From JAGVPT01 sp964439265 (lineage in GTDB: Bacteria > Bacteroidota > Ignavibacteria > UBA10030 > UBA8401): DNA of 64,000 nt. The notes beneath the pieces were generated by a model. That model had not been told where the DNA came from, did not search any database, and saw only the letters and a list, made by a program, of their open reading frames with translations. Location: assembly GCA_964439265.1 (NCBI GenBank), contig CAYTOA010000008.1, forward strand, positions 1 through 64,000, in the 5' to 3' direction. Positions 59,448-64,000 of this stretch are shown piece after piece (position 1 is the stretch's first letter; the number at the start of each line of letters is the position of its first letter). The translations under genes and the position numbers were made by a program.

Positions 59448-60305
59448 GTGAATCTTGTCGAATCGATAAACTCCTTCGCGCTTAAACAATATTCTTCGAT
59501 CGTGATGCCTGCGAAGATTGAACCGCAAGGGCGTGTTTTAATTTACTCGAATATGGGATACGGCGACCTTGTGTTTTATCTGCCGGTATTGAAGGCGATA
59601 GAGAAGAAATTTGAAACCGTGATAGTTCTTGAAAATCAGGTGAAGACGAACTTTCTGCGCAGCATGGGGATCGAATCGCTCATTGTGAAAGCCGATCACC
59701 TCACCTCTGAGGCGGCAAATCGAAAATTCGACACCGTTGTCTGCCACTGGCTTCAACAGTGGACGCCTATTATCCGTCAAATCATTACACTGAGAATTCC
59801 TTGCCGCATAGGACATGACTGGCGCGAGAAATATAATTGGCTGTGGACGCATCCTGCACGCTACCGGGACAATGGGCATTATCGAGTTTCAAATGAATCA
59901 CTTCTTGAGCCATTTGGACTTGAGCCGGTTTACGATACGGCCAGGATAGAAGATCCAATCACAGATAATGAAATCATAATTGTACCGAATAGCTCTCAGC
60001 CAAAACGAGATTGGCCAGGATTTAATAGTCTTTACGAAAAGCTATCGACCCGATACAGGGTCTATAATTTGTGGAATTCTGTTCCGATGGACGTTGCAGT
60101 CAGAACGCTTGCGGGAGCGAGGCTTGTTATTGGAAACAATTCGGGAATGCCGATAATAGCAGATTACCTGAAAGTCCCTTCAATTCAAATTTTCAGACAA
60201 GGCGAAATAGTGACACCACAGATTGCAGGACTTTCGCACGGCATTGACTTCATAGAGCCGACCGTTGATGAAGTGTATACTAGAGCTAAGACTATACTCG
60301 AATAA
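59448..60305 (+). CDS. Glycosyltransferase family 9 (heptosyltransferase-like)
   Basis: 285 residues from GTG 59448, behind GAGGAAGC. GT9 enzymes add heptose from ADP-heptose to the LPS core. Family marks: RVLIYSNMGYGDLVFYLPVLKAIEKKF at the N-terminus (normally R-x-GxGDxxxxxP), DTVVCHW, CRIGHDWR, IIIVPNSSQPKRDWPGFNSLYEKL (donor side), and LVIGNNSGMPIIADYLKVPSIQIF (GxDSGxxHxA-type site, here NNSGMPIIA). It is shorter than the typical 320-350 and the acceptor motifs are loose. Sugar is uncertain. AT-rich like the methyltransferase cluster it faces. Confidence 0.8.
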   Translation: MNLVESINSFALKQYSSIVMPAKIEPQGRVLIYSNMGYGDLVFYLPVLKAIEKKFETVIVLENQVKTNFLRSMGIESLIVKADHLTSEAANRKFDTVVCHWLQQWTPIIRQIITLRIPCRIGHDWREKYNWLWTHPARYRDNGHYRVSNESLLEPFGLEPVYDTARIEDPITDNEIIIVPNSSQPKRDWPGFNSLYEKLSTRYRVYNLWNSVPMDVAVRTLAGARLVIGNNSGMPIIADYLKVPSIQIFRQGEIVTPQIAGLSHGIDFIEPTVDEVYTRAKTILE

Positions 60306-60599
60306 ATGGCTAAGCGATTCCTTGAGGGGCTTAACCAATAGATTTCGACAAAAAGGAGCAACGCTCCAGAAGGAGACCGAGAAATAAAAGAAGTGTGTCA
60401 TTGAAGAAAATCTTCGGCAGGGCTTCATACTCCTGTATTCACTTCAGTCGCTTCCAGATTTAACAAATTCCCGGGTAAAAGAATGAAAATGGCATCCGGC
60501 AACCGGCACGCTGCCGAATGTGGCGGTATCGTCGGAGGATTCAGTTGATTTGAAGGAGAGAGGATCGGAAACGAGACCTGAACACAATAAATGCAGAGT
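60306..60599. other. Spacer, nothing recognised
   Basis: About 290 bases between convergent genes. A small hairpin GGAGC-AAC-GCTCC lies at 60356-60368. No T tract follows on either strand. Confidence 0.4.
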
Positions 60600-61043
60600 T
60601 CACATCAGATCTTTTTCCATCCTTTGATGAGGGATCGTTACTTCCACGAATTCCCCTCCAATTTTTTCATACCCCAATCTTTCATAGAACCCCACCACTG
60701 TTTTCCTGGCATTCAGGACAACTCTCCTATATCCCCGTTCCTTCGCAAAATCTTCCGCAAAAGTAACCAACCTCGCTCCGACATTTTTGCTTCTCCAACT
60801 TTCCTCCACGCCGACTTGCCTCATTTTCACTTCGCGGTCATTCATAACGGTTAGAATAAGAACACCGATAAGAACGTCCCCGTTGAACGCTCCGATATGG
60901 TAATCGTCGACCTCTTTTGTGAGGTTCTCATCAAACAAGTTCAACCCAAGCGGTTTTCGCAAAACCCGGTCTCTCAGCCAGAGTGCACCCTGGTATTCGT
61001 CCGTGCCAAACTGAATTTGCCGCAGAAGGATCGGAGGGTTCAT
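60600..61043 (-). CDS. GNAT family N-acetyltransferase
   Basis: 147 residues. Acetyl-CoA-binding motif A is VKMRQVGVEESWRSKNVGARLVTFAEDFAKERGYRRVVLNAR (about 70-112; Q/RxxGxG/A type) and motif B is VVGFYERLGYEKIGGEFVEVTIPHQRMEKDL. This layout matches ElaA/YjcF-like proteins of unknown substrate. It probably acetylates a small molecule or an amine. It lies between the GT9 gene and the second 129-bp element. Confidence 0.9.
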   Translation of the reverse strand: MNPPILLRQIQFGTDEYQGALWLRDRVLRKPLGLNLFDENLTKEVDDYHIGAFNGDVLIGVLILTVMNDREVKMRQVGVEESWRSKNVGARLVTFAEDFAKERGYRRVVLNARKTVVGFYERLGYEKIGGEFVEVTIPHQRMEKDLM

Positions 61044-61151
61044 TTCAATAAGGGCTTCTTGATCGAATGACGGTATTCATCTTGAAATCTATCTGTACGG
61101 GCAGTAGAATTTCGGATTATCCGCCGCAATTGTCAATGGCCTGGCGGCGCA

Positions 61152-61280
61152 GGTAGTGCTCAATTTTGAGGTTGCTGTGAAAGGTGACGGACACCTCAGT
61201 ACAAACACTACATTATGCCGAAATATCTGGTAGGGTAAATCGGTAAAGTGTCCGTCTCCTTACCACACTTGAGCACTGCC
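61152..61280. mobile_element. MITE-like element, 129 bp, copy 2
   Basis: GGTAGTGCTCAA at the left and, in reverse complement, GGCAGTGCTCAAG at the right. Exactly 129 bases, like 12688-12816, and ungapped when read in reverse; by eye about four in five positions agree. It contains GGTGACGGACACC (61182-61194), the matching block GTGTCCGTC (61248-61256) and TTACCGATTTACCCT in reverse. The flanks GCGGCGCA / GCGATGCG are only weakly alike, as for an old target duplication. Confidence 0.8.
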
Positions 61281-61437
61281 GCGATGCGAACCGGCTCGAA
61301 ATAAGTTGAACTTCAGCAGGAATAGTCGTACAATATTCACGCTTTTCGCCGGTAAACATAACCCTGCCGATACTCGCAATGTCCGTGTATAAAAGAACAC
61401 TCGTCATGACTAACTAACAATCCTCCAGGAGGACGCC

Positions 61438-62763
61438 GTGGTTAATAAACGATTCTTCAGTTTTGTGCTCACACTGTTTGCCTGGAGTGCGCTGGCAGCC
61501 CAGGTCAACTTAAAATTCGTTGAGTATACGCTTCCGAACGGCCTTCACGTGATCCTGCACGAAGATCATTCAACGCCGATCGTCTCCCAGGTAGTAGTGT
61601 ACCACGTCGGGTCGAAAAATGAAAATCCAGACAGAACCGGCTTCGCGCATTTTTTTGAGCACCTGATGTTTGAAGGATCCCCGAATATTCCGCGCGGCGG
61701 ATTCTTTAAAATGGTGCAGAACGCAGGGGGCGAGCTCAATGCCTTCACCAGCTTCGACAAGACCGTCTATTTCATTACCGTCCCGTCGAACCAGCTGGAT
61801 CTCGCAATGTGGATGGAATCGGAACGCATGATGCACCTGAAGGTCGATTCGATCGGCATCGAGACGCAGCGCGGCGTTGTGAAAGAAGAACGGAAACAGA
61901 GCCTCGACAACAGGCCGTACGGTTCCATCATCGAACAGACATTTTCACATTCGTATAAAGTCCATCCCTACCGATGGGTGCCGATCGGGTCGTTCCAGTA
62001 CATTGACAGGGCGACGTACGACGAGTTCTATCAATTCTACAAATCATTTTACCTCCCGAATAATGCGTGCCTCGTGATAGCCGGGGACATCGATGTCGCG
62101 AAAACAAAGGCATTGGTCGAAAAGTACTACGGAGAGATTCCAAAAGGGACGAAAGAAATTTACAGGCCTTCGGCGGTCGAACCGCCGCAGACCGCGGAAG
62201 TGCGGGATACCGTGTACGACAACATCCAGCTTCCTGCCGTCATTGAAGCGTACCACATGCCTGCGCAAGGAACGAAAGACTACTACGCTCTCAGCATGCT
62301 GACGACCCTCCTTTCGGGAGGAGAAAGTTCACGGTTAACCAAACGCCTGGTCGACAAGGAAAAGACCGCCCTTGGCGTACAGTCGTTTCCTTTTGAACTC
62401 GAAGACCCTTCTCTCTTTCTCCTCTTCGGAGTTGCGAATTTTGGAAAGTCGCCCAAGGACATCGAAGCGAGCATTCAGGACGAAATACGCAAGGTGCAGG
62501 ACAGCCTCATCACCGATAACGAGTTGACAAAGATACGCAATGAGGAAGAGACGAGCTTTATCGAAAAAAATTCCACCGAGCAGGGAAAGGCCATTGAGCT
62601 GGCCAACTATTATGTCTTTTTCGGGGATACGAACCTCATTAATTCCGAGATCGACAAATTCATGGCGGTCACAAAAGACGACCTCCGACGCGTTGCCAAT
62701 CTCTACCTCACGGAAAAGAACAGGACTGTTCTCTACTACTTACCAAAAACAAAAGTACAGTAG
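61438..62763 (+). CDS. M16 family zinc metalloprotease (active subunit)
   Basis: 441 residues from GTG 61438, behind AGGAGGACGCC. Signal peptide about 1-21 (ALAAQ). Catalytic HxxEH is HFFEH (about 70-74) with the distal Glu in the EEERK region that follows (GVVKEERKQSLDNRPYG). The second M16 half is present to VANLYLTEKNRTVLYYLPK. M16 proteases of this bacterial type work as a pair with a non-catalytic partner; the next gene is that partner. Substrates are probably periplasmic or secreted peptides. Confidence 0.93.
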   Translation: MVNKRFFSFVLTLFAWSALAAQVNLKFVEYTLPNGLHVILHEDHSTPIVSQVVVYHVGSKNENPDRTGFAHFFEHLMFEGSPNIPRGGFFKMVQNAGGELNAFTSFDKTVYFITVPSNQLDLAMWMESERMMHLKVDSIGIETQRGVVKEERKQSLDNRPYGSIIEQTFSHSYKVHPYRWVPIGSFQYIDRATYDEFYQFYKSFYLPNNACLVIAGDIDVAKTKALVEKYYGEIPKGTKEIYRPSAVEPPQTAEVRDTVYDNIQLPAVIEAYHMPAQGTKDYYALSMLTTLLSGGESSRLTKRLVDKEKTALGVQSFPFELEDPSLFLLFGVANFGKSPKDIEASIQDEIRKVQDSLITDNELTKIRNEEETSFIEKNSTEQGKAIELANYYVFFGDTNLINSEIDKFMAVTKDDLRRVANLYLTEKNRTVLYYLPKTKVQ

Positions 62764-62782
62764 AACTTAAGGAGCTTTCACA

Positions 62783-64000
62783 ATGAAAAAATTCTTATCA
62801 GCATCAATTGCGCTTCTGTGTGCAACGTTGACCATCGCGCATGCTCAACTGGACAGGAGCAAAATACCAGGGCCGGGCCCCGCGCCGGCAATAGCGTTTC
62901 CCGATTACGATATTCTCACGCCTCCGAACGGAATACGCGTCATCATCGTAAAGAACTCGGAGCTGCCCACGGTCAGCATCAGCTTACTCATCGACAGGAA
63001 GCCCGTCCTCGAAAAAGGAGATGCCGGCTGCATCGATATCGCCGGCCAGCTATTACGGAGCGGGACAACGACGCGGACAAAGGATCAGCTTGACGAAGAG
63101 GTCGACCTTATCGGCGGAGACCTGAGCTCGAGCGGAACCAATGTGTACGCTTCGGGTCTGTCCAAAAACACGGAAAAACTTTTCGAGCTCATGTCGGATA
63201 TCACTCTCCATCCCTCATTCCCGCAGGACGAACTGGATAAGATATTGACCCAGACGAAATCAGGACTGCAGTACAGGAAAACCGATCCGGGAATGATCGC
63301 CGACGTCGTTCGAAAAAAACTTGTCTACGGCGCCGAACATCCGTACGGCGAGGTTGAAACCGAAGCGACAGTCGCCAATGTCACCAGGGAAAAATGCATC
63401 GAAGCGTATAACAATTACTTTAAGGCGAACTACGCGATCATGGCGGTCGTCGGCGATGTGGACAAAGACATCGTCATGAAACTCGTGAATAAATACTTCG
63501 GATCATGGACCAAAGGAACGCTCCCATCGTTTACGTACGCGGACCCGAAGCGCCTCGACAAAGTGCACGTCGCCTTCGTCGACAGGCCAAGCTCTGTTCA
63601 GTCCATGATCAGAATTGCCCAGGCCGTCTCCTTGCAGCGGACATCTCCCGACGTTCTGCCGGTCCAGGTCATGAACACGATCCTTGGAGGAGGAATGTTC
63701 CGGCTCTTCATCAACCTTCGCGAAAAACACGCCTACACGTACGGAGCGTACAGTTCGCTCAGTCCGGATGATCTCATCGGCAACTTCACTGCGTCCACGT
63801 CGACGAAGAACGGCGTGACCGACAGCGCGATTACCGAAGTCTTCAACGAAATCAACCGCATCCGCAACGAGAAGGTGGACTCGACGGAACTGCAGATGGC
63901 GAAGAACTACCTCAGCGGCTCTTTTGTCCGGGGGCTTGAGCATGCAAACACCATCGCCGAGGATGCGATTACGATCGAGCGGTACGGCCTTCCAAAAGAT
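62783..64000 (+). CDS. M16 family protein, non-catalytic partner (cut by the window end)
   Basis: 406 codons are present and no stop is reached. ATG 62783 follows AAGGAG; residues 1-22 form a signal peptide (MKKFLSASIALL, cleavage near AHA-QL). The M16 fold is clear (ILTPPNGIRVIIVKNSELPTVSI, GTTTRTKDQLDEEVDLIGGDLSSSG), but where HxxEH should be the sequence is CIDIAGQLL, so it cannot bind the catalytic zinc. The Arg-Tyr pair that aids substrate binding is present (LREKHAYTYGAYSSLS). It is 19 bases after the active subunit gene, so the two are very likely co-translated. Confidence 0.92.
   Translation, partial: MKKFLSASIALLCATLTIAHAQLDRSKIPGPGPAPAIAFPDYDILTPPNGIRVIIVKNSELPTVSISLLIDRKPVLEKGDAGCIDIAGQLLRSGTTTRTKDQLDEEVDLIGGDLSSSGTNVYASGLSKNTEKLFELMSDITLHPSFPQDELDKILTQTKSGLQYRKTDPGMIADVVRKKLVYGAEHPYGEVETEATVANVTREKCIEAYNNYFKANYAIMAVVGDVDKDIVMKLVNKYFGSWTKGTLPSFTYADPKRLDKVHVAFVDRPSSVQSMIRIAQAVSLQRTSPDVLPVQVMNTILGGGMFRLFINLREKHAYTYGAYSSLSPDDLIGNFTASTSTKNGVTDSAITEVFNEINRIRNEKVDSTELQMAKNYLSGSFVRGLEHANTIAEDAITIERYGLPKD

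Overview
The window (about 52 % G+C by impression) looks like a chromosome segment of a free-living Gram-negative bacterium of the Bacteroidota/Chlorobiota branch, most likely Ignavibacteria, Kryptonia or a close relative. The evidence is a set of secreted proteins with the type IX secretion (T9SS/Por) sorting domain in its Ignavibacteria-like form (QNYPNPFNP near its start, KKMLLLK at its end), an LPS export and Kdo gene block, an hrcA-grpE-dnaJ operon, a bi-domain alcohol dehydrogenase/Gfo-Idh protein and a DUF4254 protein. Species cannot be fixed from the sequence alone.

Layout. 1-5.4 kb: end of one T9SS cargo gene, a complete repeat-rich T9SS cargo protein, a probable lipoprotein, a small membrane protein and a spacer full of dispersed palindromic repeats. 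5.4-12.5 kb: a BatA-like vWA protein, hflX, and a rearranged area with two T9SS cargo genes, a broken copy of the hflX 3' end, an inverted duplication and a T9SS-domain remnant. 12.7-19.4 kb: a 129-bp MITE-like element, a CNB-GAF histidine kinase, an inverted-repeat-bounded block, hpnC-hpnD-hpnE for squalene synthesis, and a response regulator fused to a histidine-box helix. 19.6-26.5 kb: hrcA-grpE-dnaJ, a ComEA-like and a PilM-like gene, rsmD, coaD, an aminotransferase and an FmdB zinc ribbon. 27-34.4 kb: aminotransferase-pckA operon, a T9SS-sorted S1/P1-type nuclease, tyrA and aroF.

34.5-54.7 kb is an almost unbroken minus-strand run. It holds the Kdo/LPS export operon (kdsA, an unknown gene, kdsD, lptC, an OstA-like gene, lptB), a fused polyprenol kinase/DUF92 membrane protein, holA, a cyclophilin, an outer-membrane protein, the bi-domain oxidoreductase, a lipid flippase-like protein, ftsK-lolA, comB, gcvT, a transaldolase-like gene and rng. 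Many of these genes overlap by 4 bp (ATGA), so they are probably co-transcribed and translationally coupled.

55-61 kb is accessory: the SRP RNA gene (ffs), a GIY-YIG nuclease gene bracketed by a second copy of the ffs 3' end, tRNA-Ala(CGC), a small AT-richer surface-polysaccharide cluster (C-methyltransferase, DUF4254, GT9), a 241-bp element with perfect 20-bp terminal inverted repeats and an 8-bp target duplication, and a GNAT acetyltransferase. 61.4-64 kb begins an M16 metalloprotease pair; the second gene runs off the window.

The most unusual items are the GIY-YIG gene lodged at the 3' end of the SRP RNA gene with duplicated ffs sequence, the GGTAGTG-ended MITE-like family with 8-bp target duplications, the composite hflX/T9SS pseudogene region, and the kinase/DUF92 fusion.
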